This document shows positions 35,700 through 45,091 of a DNA stretch of 64,000 nucleotides, in pieces (position 1 is the first letter of the stretch; every line of letters begins with the position of its first letter). The position numbers and the translations under genes are program-made. Source of the DNA: Lachnospiraceae bacterium AC2031. GTDB taxonomy: Bacteria > Bacillota > Clostridia > Lachnospirales > Lachnospiraceae. The notes below the pieces were generated by a model. That model ran no database searches, had not been told where the DNA came from, and was given only the letters and a program-made list of their open reading frames with translations. The stretch lies in contig JIAB01000001.1 in the NCBI GenBank assembly GCA_000687975.1, forward strand, positions 372,001 to 436,000. The letters are read 5' to 3'.

Positions 35700-35767
35700 G
35701 TGCAATCCCTCCTATCTTCTGGTGCGAAAATATGCAGTCAATTAACGGATGACCGCATTCACAATCG

Positions 35768-35796
35768 ATTATACATCATAAAACTCTTATAAACAA
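35768..35796 (-). promoter_or_regulatory. Predicted promoter of the Nudix-sortase unit
   Basis: -35 TTGTTT (35796-35791), 17-bp spacer, -10 TATAAT (35773-35768) on the minus strand. Confidence 0.6.
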
Positions 35797-35838
35797 CCCG
35801 ACGAACTTTGAAACTTTTGTGACAAAATATGGAAGGAT

Positions 35839-37320
35839 CTATTCAGTCACGTTGCCGTAGTAAGCATCAAATACTTTTGATGCCACATAGGTTCCCGAAG
35901 TCTGATTAGTTGTGTAATCTTCTACTACTACACTTATAACAATATCCGGATTTTCTACATTTGAAAATCCAACAAACCAGGAATTACAGTTACCACTATT
36001 ATCATACTCAGCAGTACCCGTCTTCCCCGCAACTGTATATGGCTTAGCACCAAGATACTGAGTAGCTGTACCATCTGTTACAACCTGCTGAAGCATAGGT
36101 ATTATGTCCTGAGTAAGTTCTGGATCAATTACTGAACCATAAGACTTTGACTTATAGCGAGTCATCTGAACCCCATCCGCATTTTCTATAGCATCCACAA
36201 AGCTTGGTTTCATCATTACTCCGCCATTAGCTATTGCCTGCATGATGAGCGCGTTGTGCAGTGGTGTAATGAGTGTATCTCCCTGTCCGATCACAGTCTG
36301 TGGAATCTCAGAATAATTACTATCCGCTGTAAGTTTAAACTGAGATCTGGAATATTCACCATCATATGGAAGTTCTCCATTATATAGAAGCTGCTCAGCA
36401 AACTTATTTAGTTCGCCAATATTTATCTCATTACATCCTATATTTGCCACACTAGTGTTACAGCTATGAGCCAGCGTGCCTGCCAGATCAAGTTCACCAT
36501 GAGCTGCACTGTTACTACATCTGATAGAAACGCTGTTAAAGATATCAGATCCGTAGCATACGTGGTAATAGTTCTCATAATCAGGATGTTCTTTGATATA
36601 CTCCATTAGAGTTATAACCTTAAATGTTGAACCTGGCGCATAAAGACCCTGGGTAGCTCTATTAAGAAGAACAGTACTTGAGCTGCCTGCTTCACTATGC
36701 ACATCCGCCCAAACGTTGTCGATATCATTTGGATCAAAAGTCGGATTTGAATACATGGCAAGTATTCTGCCTGTAGACGCCTCAAGCACAACAACTGCAC
36801 CCTGTGCATCTCCAAGAGCATCAGCCGCAGCCTGCTGAAGATTTACGTCAAGAGACGTTACTATGGTATCTCCCGGATTCTTTTCCGAACCAATATCATG
36901 TCCCACTTTATCTACGATATTTACATGAGACCTCATCAGATTGAAACCTTCAGAAAGTTCAATTCCTGAACTACCATATCTGTCATATCCAACCGAATGA
37001 GCAAATAGACTACCATAAGGATAGTATCTGGTCTCCTTGCCATCCTCATCAATATTGGTTGTTGCAAGAACAGTTCCATCACTGGCGACGATATCACCAC
37101 GGATTACATATTCATCAAAACTGTCCTGTCTCTTATTAGAAGTATTAGCCACAACCTGTTCAGTATCATCCTTCACCATAAAATAGATAAGATAACTGAA
37201 CATTCCGATGAAGATCAGAACGAACATGTAGGTCATAAAAACCAGCGGTTTATTTTTTATTTGATTTTTCTTTACTCTTTCGCGTTCTTTCTCGAGAAAT
37301 GCCTTCATTTCCGGAGACAT
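35839..37320 (-). CDS. Class B penicillin-binding protein (transpeptidase)
   Basis: From the ATG at 37320 (AGGAGGG upstream) the protein is 493 aa. A longer TTG start at 37377 has no ribosome binding site. It has a basic cytoplasmic N-terminus, one membrane helix, a short dimerisation region and the transpeptidase domain with SxxK (APGSTFKVIT), SCN (HSCNTSVANIG) and KTG (VAGKTGTAEYD). It cross-links peptidoglycan as partner of the FtsW/RodA-type glycosyltransferase encoded just upstream, whose 3' end it overlaps by 71 bp. FtsI-like or PbpA/SpoVD-like roles cannot be told apart; no PASTA domain is present. Confidence 0.93.
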   Translation of the reverse strand: MSPEMKAFLEKERERVKKNQIKNKPLVFMTYMFVLIFIGMFSYLIYFMVKDDTEQVVANTSNKRQDSFDEYVIRGDIVASDGTVLATTNIDEDGKETRYYPYGSLFAHSVGYDRYGSSGIELSEGFNLMRSHVNIVDKVGHDIGSEKNPGDTIVTSLDVNLQQAAADALGDAQGAVVVLEASTGRILAMYSNPTFDPNDIDNVWADVHSEAGSSSTVLLNRATQGLYAPGSTFKVITLMEYIKEHPDYENYYHVCYGSDIFNSVSIRCSNSAAHGELDLAGTLAHSCNTSVANIGCNEINIGELNKFAEQLLYNGELPYDGEYSRSQFKLTADSNYSEIPQTVIGQGDTLITPLHNALIMQAIANGGVMMKPSFVDAIENADGVQMTRYKSKSYGSVIDPELTQDIIPMLQQVVTDGTATQYLGAKPYTVAGKTGTAEYDNSGNCNSWFVGFSNVENPDIVISVVVEDYTTNQTSGTYVASKVFDAYYGNVTE

Positions 37321-38707
37321 TCGAGTTGCCCCCTCCTGAGACCTCTCTGTACGCGATTCTTTCTCTTTCTTTCTCAAAATCGTCAGCCTCTTTACTAACT
37401 AATATATATACATATTGCACTATGGCAAAACATATAAGTGTACTGAAAACGCTACTCATACCGTAGCTTATAAGTGGCAGTGTTACACCGGTAGACGGAA
37501 TAAACTTTATGGCACCGCCAATATTTAGAAATACCTGGAGTATGTAGCATATAGCTATTCCAAAGGTAACGTACTTATAAAATGGCTGCTTACATTTCAT
37601 TGCTATATTCTGCATCGCAATGAAACTGCTAAGATAAATAAGAATAAGCGCCAGACCAAATATAACTCCCAGCTCCTCGCATATAGCAGAGAATATAAAG
37701 TCACTCTCAGCAACCGGAATCAGATAAGGCATACCTTTACCAAGACCGGTTCCAGCAAAGCCTCCTGTACCTATAGCAAATAGAGATTCGCAAACCTGAT
37801 ATCCTTCTGTCTGCTGATAAGCAAATGGATCCTGCCAAGCATGAACTCTGACAACTATATGAGAGAATAATGTATCCTTAAACAACATATAACCAAGGGC
37901 ACACGCTGCTACCATAAGGACTATTCCCAGTATAGGGAAGATTGGTCTTGAGGTTGCAAGATAGACCATGGAGAAATATACAACATAGAAAAGCATTACC
38001 GCTCCAAAGTCTTTTTCAATAACAAGCACCAGCATAAATGCCGCAGATATAGCAGCGTTTATAACCAGTTCTTTTAGAGTGGAAAGCTTTACAAGTGAGC
38101 TCGCCACAAAGAATATGAATATGATCTTTACAAACTCCATAGGCTGGAGTGATATAAAGCCAAGATTTATCCAGTTACGAGATCCGTTCACTTCTTTACC
38201 TATAACTGGAAGGAATACAGATAGTAGCAAAAAGATACCAAGTATTCCGAATAGAATATAATGATTCTTCAGATTCCTGAACTTTCCAAGGATAAATGGA
38301 ATGAATATGGTTACCGCAAGTCCGATACTCGCCAGGATAAACTGTCTTACGGCAAGTTTAGGACTAAGTCTCAGTAGTACCGTGTATCCTATAAGCATTA
38401 GGAATGCAACGTTATTGGTCATAAGCTTTGAAGAGTTCTTATAAAACACTCTAAAAAGAACTATATAGAGTATAGCTATAAGAATTTCTACCAGATAATA
38501 AACAACGACTCTGGTATCATTCATATTTACGAAAAGCATAATATGACAGAGGAAATGGATCATAAAGATATAGAATATCTGCTTATTCAGATTATTATTC
38601 CTCTTCTCTCTGTCCTTAGCTGTAAAGTAGGTATAGCATTTGATGGTATATAATGCCATAAAGACCAGCACCAGATATTTAGATATGTTACATATAAGAT
38701 TAGCCAT
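37250..38707 (-). CDS. FtsW/RodA/SpoVE family peptidoglycan polymerase
   Basis: The SEDS-family protein has ~10 membrane helices and 485 aa from the ATG at 38707 (a TTG at 38731 is also possible). Family features: GKEVNGSRNWINLGFISLQPMEFVKI, GLGKGMPYLIPVAESDFIF and TLPLISYGMSSVFSTLI. SEDS proteins polymerise glycan strands and work with a class B PBP, here the next gene. The basic C-terminal tail (SRERTRKSKEKSNKK) overlaps the start of the PBP gene by 71 bp. Position in an operon with zapA suggests division, so FtsW is more likely than RodA. Confidence 0.92.
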   Translation of the reverse strand: MANLICNISKYLVLVFMALYTIKCYTYFTAKDREKRNNNLNKQIFYIFMIHFLCHIMLFVNMNDTRVVVYYLVEILIAILYIVLFRVFYKNSSKLMTNNVAFLMLIGYTVLLRLSPKLAVRQFILASIGLAVTIFIPFILGKFRNLKNHYILFGILGIFLLLSVFLPVIGKEVNGSRNWINLGFISLQPMEFVKIIFIFFVASSLVKLSTLKELVINAAISAAFMLVLVIEKDFGAVMLFYVVYFSMVYLATSRPIFPILGIVLMVAACALGYMLFKDTLFSHIVVRVHAWQDPFAYQQTEGYQVCESLFAIGTGGFAGTGLGKGMPYLIPVAESDFIFSAICEELGVIFGLALILIYLSSFIAMQNIAMKCKQPFYKYVTFGIAICYILQVFLNIGGAIKFIPSTGVTLPLISYGMSSVFSTLICFAIVQYVYILVSKEADDFEKERERIAYREVSGGGNSNVSGNEGISRERTRKSKEKSNKK

Positions 38708-38714
38708 GCCGTAC

Positions 38715-41126
38715 TTATATACCTTTCTCAATGTGTCCCAGCGTATATCGCTTTTTATCTATATATTTTGGATGATCTTTTATTACATCGAAGACCTCAT
38801 CCGGAGTCTCATCTGTAAAGCTTATAAATCTTCTAATATTATTCTTTACCATAAAATCCATATGATCATGCAGACTGAGAGGATAATCATTCAGAACAGC
38901 ATTATACCCTAACCCCTGTCCATGAATCACATGAACCTTGTGTCCCTTTACATCTGTAAGGATTCCTTCAGTATCTCGAAGTCCTGCAGTAACCATAAGC
39001 GGAATCTTGCCATAACTGAGAGCAAAGCATTCAGCATCATACTCCACTTCACTCACTTCTTTAAGAGTAAGCTCCAAAGAAGACTCAAACCATATCTTTC
39101 CAGAGAATCCATAGGAATCTTCAAGAAGACTTCTTATCTCGCGAACCGCCAAATCATTATAAGCATATAAAGAATTTGCCAAGATAAAATCTTTATTCTT
39201 AAATAGCTTTACTGAAAAGGCCAGGTCATCGATGGATCTAATATATAGTCCATTTATTTCATCAAGATAATTCTTTACACCATCTGAATCTGACGACAGA
39301 CCATCAAAAGTATCACGGATCCAGGCACCACCCCGATCAATATGCGGCAACCCCAGATATATTCGAACGTTAAAATGTTCCTTCTTAAATCCTCTTAGTT
39401 TATCAATAGAATTTTTAAGACTTTGAGTATCATAACCACCAAGTCCTGCATCCAAAATAATGATAGCATCACCTGAAATACAGGTAAGCTCCTGCGGATA
39501 TTCTCTAAGGAAAACATCCAGCTGTTCCGGATAAGAAAAACCATACATCTGATGATTTTCGTGATAGTTTTTCTTTGAATCTCCCTCAAGAGAAATGGAA
39601 TCTAAACTCTTCACTTTAGCCGAATCACGTTTAGCAGTTTCACACACTGCATTCTTCAGTGAATCTATGGCTCTTCTTCTCAGTTCGCTTATATCGCCAA
39701 TCCTGACAAAGATATTATCACCTATCTCAACATCTAAATTCGTAAGATCAAAGACCGTATTTCCAAGACCTGCAACCTTAGATCTTATTGTCGCTTCATC
39801 AACAGGTCTGTTGGTTGCTTCTCCAACCATAGGTCCTTCTTCTGTAACAGAGGTATCTTTACATTTAAAGGTTATACTCAGGTTCTCGCCACTTACAGCT
39901 TTAACCTTACCGCTAATATCTATCTTTCTGTCATCAGCCAGAAGTTTTTCATAATAATCCACCAAAACCTTAGATCTAGTACGATATATATTGGTTCCCT
40001 TAGATATCCTCTTGGTTTCTGGTGCATTAAGGGTTACAAACTCACCTTCCTTTACCGAAACATTAGAGGTTATGGATATAGGTTCCGTAACATCTATAAG
40101 AAGTTCATCCTGTTTATCCAGATTCTTCTCAGCCTTAAAACTGATTGCTCCACCTGAAACCTTACTTACAGATCCAAGCTTAACTCCTCGTCTTCCTGGC
40201 ATACTGCTGTCGATAAGCTGACTATCCCACTGTTCCTCAGTTCTTTCAGGCGTTCTATTCATATAACCAGAAGAAAAGCCACCTCGATTAAATATATCAA
40301 GAAGTCTGGAATTAAAGTAATCTACTCTCTCAGGACTAAATCTTCCATCTATATATTCATCAACAAGAGTACGATATGCTTCAACGGTCGCCGCAGTATA
40401 GTACTCATTCTTCATTCGTCCTTCTATCTTGAGACTGTCTATTCCAGCATCAACCATATCAGGAATATACTCCAAAGAGCATAAGTCTCTCATGGACATG
40501 AGATACTCGCCATTATACTTCTGTCTGCATGGCTGAGCACAGCGACCACGATTTCCACTTCTTCCACCCATCATAGAGCTCATAAGGCATCGCCCACTGT
40601 AGCAAAGGCACATAGCACCATGTACGAAAGCTTCAACCTCTACTCCCGCCTCTTTAATACAGGCAATCTCACGAATATTCATTTCTCGTGCAGCAACAAC
40701 ACGGGACGCTCCCATATTCTTTGCTAAGCAAGCCCCCTCAGGAGTCAGTATATTCATCTGGGTGCTTGTATGTATCTCCAGACCTGGAAGTGTTTCACGC
40801 ACGAGCCTCATTATGCCAAAATCTTGAATCAATACAGCATCTAAACCAGCCTCATAAAGAGGAACTAGCATATCATAAACACGTGACACTTCATCATTCT
40901 TTATAAGTGTATTACATGTAAGATAAATCTTCACACCATAAAGATGAGCAAGATCTATTGCTTCTATTAGTTCCTCAGAACTAAAATTATCAGCATAGGC
41001 TCTTGCCCCAAAAGAATTCCCCGCTAGATAACAGGCATCCGCACCAGCTGCTATAGCAGCCTTAAGGGATGACATATTACCACACGGGGCTAAGATTTCA
41101 GGTCTACTCATCATATTATTAATCAC
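38715..41126 (-). CDS. U32 family peptidase-like protein with DUF3656-type region (RlhA-like)
   Basis: The 803-aa protein has the U32 domain at residues ~6-330 (EILAPCGNMSSLKAAIAAGADACYL, FVHGAMCLCYSGRCLMSSMMGGRSGNRGRCAQPC), with the conserved cysteine cluster, followed by ~450 residues of the longer type. Long U32 proteins of this build include RlhA, needed for hydroxylation of C2501 in 23S rRNA; TrhP and other U32 proteins modify tRNA. The start is uncertain: a GTG at 41126 overlaps the zapA stop (GTGA), while ATG at 41114 or 41111 gives the usual MSRPEIL. Position in a ruvAB-zapA operon is common in Clostridia. Confidence 0.85.
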   Translation of the reverse strand: MINNMMSRPEILAPCGNMSSLKAAIAAGADACYLAGNSFGARAYADNFSSEELIEAIDLAHLYGVKIYLTCNTLIKNDEVSRVYDMLVPLYEAGLDAVLIQDFGIMRLVRETLPGLEIHTSTQMNILTPEGACLAKNMGASRVVAAREMNIREIACIKEAGVEVEAFVHGAMCLCYSGRCLMSSMMGGRSGNRGRCAQPCRQKYNGEYLMSMRDLCSLEYIPDMVDAGIDSLKIEGRMKNEYYTAATVEAYRTLVDEYIDGRFSPERVDYFNSRLLDIFNRGGFSSGYMNRTPERTEEQWDSQLIDSSMPGRRGVKLGSVSKVSGGAISFKAEKNLDKQDELLIDVTEPISITSNVSVKEGEFVTLNAPETKRISKGTNIYRTRSKVLVDYYEKLLADDRKIDISGKVKAVSGENLSITFKCKDTSVTEEGPMVGEATNRPVDEATIRSKVAGLGNTVFDLTNLDVEIGDNIFVRIGDISELRRRAIDSLKNAVCETAKRDSAKVKSLDSISLEGDSKKNYHENHQMYGFSYPEQLDVFLREYPQELTCISGDAIIILDAGLGGYDTQSLKNSIDKLRGFKKEHFNVRIYLGLPHIDRGGAWIRDTFDGLSSDSDGVKNYLDEINGLYIRSIDDLAFSVKLFKNKDFILANSLYAYNDLAVREIRSLLEDSYGFSGKIWFESSLELTLKEVSEVEYDAECFALSYGKIPLMVTAGLRDTEGILTDVKGHKVHVIHGQGLGYNAVLNDYPLSLHDHMDFMVKNNIRRFISFTDETPDEVFDVIKDHPKYIDKKRYTLGHIEKGI

Positions 41127-41527
41127 TTCTTATCTCTCTCTGCTTCAAGCTGTACCAACTTCTTTTGCAGAGCATTTACCTGCTCCTTATATTCTTCAAC
41201 CAGTTTCAACGCAGCCTCATGTTTTATCTGAGACTCAATAACTTCATGTCTAAGCTCGTAAAGCTGCTGTTCTTTATCTGAATTATCTCCCGCAGTTTCA
41301 TCAGCCTTAGCCTTAGCCTTAAAATAGTCATCAGCAATATTTAGCGCAAGAAGAACACCCTGATACTCTATATTCATTCTACGGTATTCCTCAGATGTCT
41401 TACACTCTGCTATCTTACCATTAATATATGTTGCGATATTCTGAAGATACTCTTCACCTTCAAAACCGCTAAGTGTATAAACCTTATTATTTATTACTAC
41501 AGGAATATCTATCTTCTTCTGTCCCAT
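41123..41527 (-). CDS. zapA: Cell division protein ZapA-like
   Basis: The 134-aa protein has the ZapA pattern: IDIPVVINNKVYTLSGFEGEEYLQNIATYINGKI, then a long coiled coil (residues ~60-130). ZapA bundles FtsZ filaments at the septum. The gene sits between ruvB (11 bp) and the U32 gene (overlap), with ftsW and a PBP further down. Confidence 0.9.
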   Translation of the reverse strand: MGQKKIDIPVVINNKVYTLSGFEGEEYLQNIATYINGKIAECKTSEEYRRMNIEYQGVLLALNIADDYFKAKAKADETAGDNSDKEQQLYELRHEVIESQIKHEAALKLVEEYKEQVNALQKKLVQLEAERDKK

Positions 41528-41538
41528 AATGCACCTCT

Positions 41539-42540
41539 TTAACTTAGTAAGTAATCAAGTTTCAAATGTTTATATGCCTTTTCAGTAACCACGCGTCCTC
41601 TTGGTGTGCGGTTGATCAGTCCATTCTTTATCAGATATGGTTCATATACATCTTCAATCGTTCCTGAATCCTCACCAATAGCTGCCGCAAGAACATCAAG
41701 ACCAACTGGGCCACCGCCAAAGTTATTGATGATCGTAAGAAGAATATTTCTATCTGTATCATCAAGACCAAAGCTATCTACATCCAGCTTATCAAGAGCA
41801 CTTTTAGCGACATTATAATCAATTTTACCTTGATGTTCAACCTCAGCAAAATCCCTGACTCTCTTCAAGAGTCTGTTAGCCAAACGTGGTGTTCCCCTGG
41901 ATCTCTTTGCAATCTCAAGAGCCCCCTCATCATCAACCTCAATCCCAAGAACCTTAGCTGATCTGATAACAATACTCATAAGATCAACTACAGAATAAAG
42001 ATCAAGGCGGTTCACTACACCAAATCTATCGCGAAGTGGTGCCGAAAGCATACCAGCTCTTGTAGTCGCTCCAATAAGTGTAAATTTAGGAAGTTCAAGT
42101 CTTATTGACTTTGACTGTTCTCCCTTTCCGATAATTATATCTATAACAAAGTCCTCCATAGCTGGATACAGGACTTCTTCAACCTGTTTACTAAGTCTAT
42201 GAATCTCATCAATGAAAAGAACATCATTAGGAGAAAGCTGACTTAGTATTGCAGCAAGTTCACCTGGTTTTTCTATCGCAGGACCAGATGTTATCTTGAT
42301 ATTCACTCCCATCTCCTCTGCAACTATAGTTGCAAGTGTTGTCTTTCCAAGACCTGGAGGACCATATAAAAGAACATGATCCAGTGGTTCTTTACGTTTT
42401 TTAGCCGCTTCTATAAAAACCTGAAGATTCTTCTTAACCTTGTCCTGACCAATATACTCATTCAGAGAACGAGGACGCAGGCTTCTTTCCAGAGTTTCCT
42501 CTTCAAGCTTTGATTCAGTTGTAATAATACTATCTCTCAT
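41539..42540 (-). CDS. ruvB: Holliday junction branch migration helicase RuvB
   Basis: RuvB is the hexameric AAA+ motor for branch migration of Holliday junctions. The 333-aa protein has [18 protein letters not shown], Walker [12 protein letters not shown], Walker [22 protein letters not shown], and the C-terminal winged helix ([17 protein letters not shown]). It lies 10 bp after ruvA. ruvC is not in the window. Confidence 0.98.
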   Translation of the reverse strand: MRDSIITTESKLEEETLERSLRPRSLNEYIGQDKVKKNLQVFIEAAKKRKEPLDHVLLYGPPGLGKTTLATIVAEEMGVNIKITSGPAIEKPGELAAILSQLSPNDVLFIDEIHRLSKQVEEVLYPAMEDFVIDIIIGKGEQSKSIRLELPKFTLIGATTRAGMLSAPLRDRFGVVNRLDLYSVVDLMSIVIRSAKVLGIEVDDEGALEIAKRSRGTPRLANRLLKRVRDFAEVEHQGKIDYNVAKSALDKLDVDSFGLDDTDRNILLTIINNFGGGPVGLDVLAAAIGEDSGTIEDVYEPYLIKNGLINRTPRGRVVTEKAYKHLKLDYLLS

Positions 42541-42550
42541 ACATAAGAAC

Positions 42551-43147
42551 CTATATAAACTTAAGTGCCGCTACAATAAGCTGTTCTGTTGTCATTCCAT
42601 CAGCACCTTCAACTTTTCTGATAGCCTTTAGAGCTGCTGTATTGGAATAACCAAGTGAGCAAAGAGCCTCTGCTGCATCAGATACATTTGATGCCGTCGC
42701 ATCACCGTCTGCATCAGCAGATACTGTCTCAAATATTGTTCCTTCAAGACTAAGCTTATCGCGCAACTCAAGTATAACCTTCTGAGCTGTTTTGGGGCCA
42801 ATTCCATTTGCCTTGCTTATTGTCTTATAATCATTAGACATTATGGCAGCTGCAAGATTATCCGGACCAAGTTCATCAAGTATGGAAAGCGCTCCTTTAG
42901 GGCCTACACCATTAACGGATATAAGTTGTTTAAAAAGCACTTTCTCGTGAGGACTAAGGAAACCAAATAGTCTGATATCGTCCTCTTTAACTTCCATATA
43001 TGTAATGATCTTCACGTCACTGTTTATAGCAGGAAGTCTGCGGATCATATCCGAATATGTTAATATCTCGTATCCTATCCCGCCAGATTCCACAACTACG
43101 CTTCCAGTAGTAACCTCTCTCAGGATGCCATTAATATAAGCAATCAT
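42551..43147 (-). CDS. ruvA: Holliday junction DNA-binding protein RuvA
   Basis: RuvA forms the tetramer that holds the Holliday junction and loads RuvB. The 198-aa protein has domain I ([20 protein letters not shown]), the helix-hairpin-helix regions ([16 protein letters not shown] and [18 protein letters not shown]) and domain III at residues ~150-198 that contacts RuvB. First of the ruvA-ruvB-zapA-U32-ftsW-pbp gene run. Confidence 0.97.
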   Translation of the reverse strand: MIAYINGILREVTTGSVVVESGGIGYEILTYSDMIRRLPAINSDVKIITYMEVKEDDIRLFGFLSPHEKVLFKQLISVNGVGPKGALSILDELGPDNLAAAIMSNDYKTISKANGIGPKTAQKVILELRDKLSLEGTIFETVSADADGDATASNVSDAAEALCSLGYSNTAALKAIRKVEGADGMTTEQLIVAALKFI

Positions 43148-43167
43148 AATATACCCCTAAAATGAAA

Positions 43168-43195
43168 GAGTGCTACAATGTACCTTGCAGCACTC
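43168..43195 (-). terminator. Hairpin between divIVA-like gene and ruvA
   Basis: GAGTGCT and AGCACTC arms with inner CAA/TTG pairing, followed by TTTCATTTT on the minus strand. The U-tract is imperfect, so it may be a partial terminator that lowers readthrough into the ruvA operon. Confidence 0.55.
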
Positions 43196-43224
43196 ATCAT
43201 ATTATCATATGAATCTTTATCGAT

Positions 43225-43764
43225 TTACAGGAACTCGAAGTCGTCTGACTCTTCTTCACCATCACCAATCATAACCTTGTTAGGTTTTCTAGCTTCCTCA
43301 ATCTCACCTACGAATACGTCATCACCGTCTCCGCCGAAGATATCATCGGAACTATCCTGCTGGAAGAACTTTGAAGTAGCTGATTCATCTTCCTTCTTCT
43401 CAGCTTCGTCATCCTTCTTTGAAGATGTCATCTTAATCTTGCCGTTTGAAGAACTTGAAGTATCTTCGAATACATCCTCAAAAGGATCTTCAACCTTAGT
43501 CTCAGTCTTTACTTCTTCTTTCTTCTCTTCCTTAGCTGGCTCAGCCTTAGCAGAATCGTCAGAACCTGACTTTTCCATCTCGTACTTAAGCATGTTAAGT
43601 TCTTTTACTAAAGCTTCTTTCTCATCTCTTAATTTCTTATTTTCTGTAAAGAGCTCATCATACGCTCTATATACAGTATCAACATACTGATCTACGTCAG
43701 TCTTCTTATAACCAAAAAGTCCTTTGCCAAAATTATGTGACCTAATGTCTGTAGGTTGCATCAT
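43225..43764 (-). CDS. DivIVA-domain protein
   Basis: From the ATG at 43764 (GGAGGGTGAT upstream) the protein is 179 aa; an upstream frame start at 43815 lacks a ribosome binding site. The N-terminal DivIVA domain is clear: TDIRSHNFGKGLFGYKKTDV with VDQYVDTVYRAYDEL, then a coiled coil to about residue 75. The rest is a low-complexity acidic region (Glu/Ser/Lys) and ends GEEESDDFEFL. DivIVA proteins mark curved membrane at poles and septa. The gene has its own promoter and lies before ruvA. Confidence 0.88.
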   Translation of the reverse strand: MMQPTDIRSHNFGKGLFGYKKTDVDQYVDTVYRAYDELFTENKKLRDEKEALVKELNMLKYEMEKSGSDDSAKAEPAKEEKKEEVKTETKVEDPFEDVFEDTSSSSNGKIKMTSSKKDDEAEKKEDESATSKFFQQDSSDDIFGGDGDDVFVGEIEEARKPNKVMIGDGEEESDDFEFL

Positions 43765-43821
43765 AGCCGTATCACCCTCCAATAAATAATGTACCATGTC
43801 CGTCATAGAACGCACATATTG

Positions 43822-43849
43822 ATTATAACATATTTTATGTTACTTTCAA
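43822..43849 (-). promoter_or_regulatory. Promoter of the divIVA-like gene
   Basis: -35 TTGAAA (43849-43844), 16-bp spacer, -10 TATAAT (43827-43822) on the minus strand. Confidence 0.7.
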
Positions 43850-43904
43850 CACTTAATTTCACTTACGTTCCCACATTTTTTTGTTGAAAAATACAAGGTT
43901 TTTT

Positions 43905-44939
43905 TCACTTCTTTGTGCTTCTCATTATAGCACAAATCATATAAGAAATGTAGTCATAAATTAAAGGTTTATATCCAAGAAAACTATCATCCAGCATGAT
44001 GAACCCTGATTTATCTCGAGCATTTTCCTTATAGAGAGGACATTTGCCTTCGTAGCCCTTAAATACAGGAACAAAATATCCTTCTTTAACCTCAAAACCA
44101 TCGGATTCTTTAGTACCATAGTAATACCTGAGGGAACCAACAAATATAGGCAACCTAACACTGATAGTATCCTCTTCCGCGTTAACACTGCAGCCATCTA
44201 TACTTGTGAATATAGGTTTTATAAGAGGATTCTCAAGTCTAGCCTCCACTTCAAAGATTAGACTTTCATTCTGATTTATCACATGATACTTTATATCAGT
44301 AAAATGGCCTTTCGAGATTCCATCTATACCTAGAACCGCACCAAGAAACAGCATTCCTTCCATATCATCACGATTATGACGTAGAACTAACTCTCTGTTT
44401 TTTTCATTCTTTAATGACAGGTATTCTAAATATACATCGATCAGCTGACCACCATTATACATATCAACACGGTCTATACCCAGATATTTTTCGATGGTCT
44501 TCTGCTTTATATTAGGTAATCCCAACGCATACTTATATGGTTTAATACACTTCATTAGATCAAACGAAACTATATCAGTAAAGCAATTCTTTATATCAAT
44601 ACCTAGCTTTCGTTTTATCATCTGTATTCTTTTTGTTATATAAGGGATATCAAAACGGTCACCATTAAATTCGATCAACACATCATAATCCCTTATCATT
44701 TCACCGAAAGTTTCTATCATCTCCGGCTCTGATTTACCATCATCATTGAAGAGCTGGATTATCTGCCACTCTCCATCAACATATACATTCAGTCCAATGA
44801 TATAAGTAAAGGAATAATTCGGCGAAAGACCTGTAGTCTCTATATCAAACATACAGACACGCTTTCCCTCAAAAAACTTAGGTACCAGGTCAAAGTCCTT
44901 TACTCTGTCATGTGGAATTTTCTCAACAATTTTTTCCAT
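43905..44939 (-). CDS. RNase H-like exonuclease of the YprB family
   Basis: From the ATG at 44939 the protein is 344 aa. It has a DEDD exonuclease core: motif I CMFDIETTGLSPNYS, motif II LIEFNGDRFDIPYI, and motif III LRHNRDDMEGMLFL. The YprB group is a bacterial family with an RNase H-like exonuclease domain and no settled biological role. A TATAAT box (44945-44950) lies only 5 bp before the ATG, so the transcript may have almost no leader. The frame is open further upstream to 45008, but that part runs through the tRNA-like element and is probably not coding. Confidence 0.85.
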   Translation of the reverse strand: MEKIVEKIPHDRVKDFDLVPKFFEGKRVCMFDIETTGLSPNYSFTYIIGLNVYVDGEWQIIQLFNDDGKSEPEMIETFGEMIRDYDVLIEFNGDRFDIPYITKRIQMIKRKLGIDIKNCFTDIVSFDLMKCIKPYKYALGLPNIKQKTIEKYLGIDRVDMYNGGQLIDVYLEYLSLKNEKNRELVLRHNRDDMEGMLFLGAVLGIDGISKGHFTDIKYHVINQNESLIFEVEARLENPLIKPIFTSIDGCSVNAEEDTISVRLPIFVGSLRYYYGTKESDGFEVKEGYFVPVFKGYEGKCPLYKENARDKSGFIMLDDSFLGYKPLIYDYISYMICAIMRSTKK

Positions 44940-44944
44940 ACCGC

Positions 44945-44973
44945 CATTATAACACAAAATCAATTCACTTTCA
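44945..44973 (-). promoter_or_regulatory. Predicted promoter of the YprB-like gene (near-leaderless)
   Basis: -10 TATAAT (44950-44945) with a weak -35 CTGAAA at 17-bp spacing on the minus strand. The predicted start coincides with the ATG at 44939. Confidence 0.45.
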
Positions 44974-44983
44974 GGCCTTGTTC

Positions 44984-45060
44984 GGACTCGAATGACCCAC
45001 CGGGTCATTCTCTCACTTCATTTGAAGTGAGGTCCTCACGTTCGATTCCTCGCCAGTCCA
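44984..45060 (+). other. tRNA-like 77-nt sequence facing ssrA (tRNA relic or integration scar)
   Basis: The ends GGACTCG and CCAGTCC pair at 6 of 7 positions, and GTTCGATTCC with a final A gives a tRNA-like 3' part. Total length is 77. But the T-stem does not pair, there is no D-loop GG, and the middle consists of two perfect hairpins (GAATGACCC-ACC-GGGTCATTC and CTCACTTC-ATTT-GAAGTGAG). So this is not a working tRNA. Its 3' end plus terminator mirrors the ssrA 3' end. Confidence 0.45.
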
Positions 45061-45062
45061 AC

Positions 45063-45089
45063 AAAAAAAGTCGCACAAGCGACTTTTTT
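45063..45089. terminator. Bidirectional terminator after ssrA
   Basis: AAAAAAGTCGC-ACAA-GCGACTTTTTT: a 6-bp G+C stem flanked by A/T runs, working on both strands. Confidence 0.9.
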
Positions 45090-45091
45090 GT

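Noticed and set aside
44984-45060. A functional tRNA gene
   Set aside because: Length and acceptor stem fit, but the T-stem does not pair and the D-arm and anticodon arm are not tRNA-like. Kept only as a tRNA-like element.
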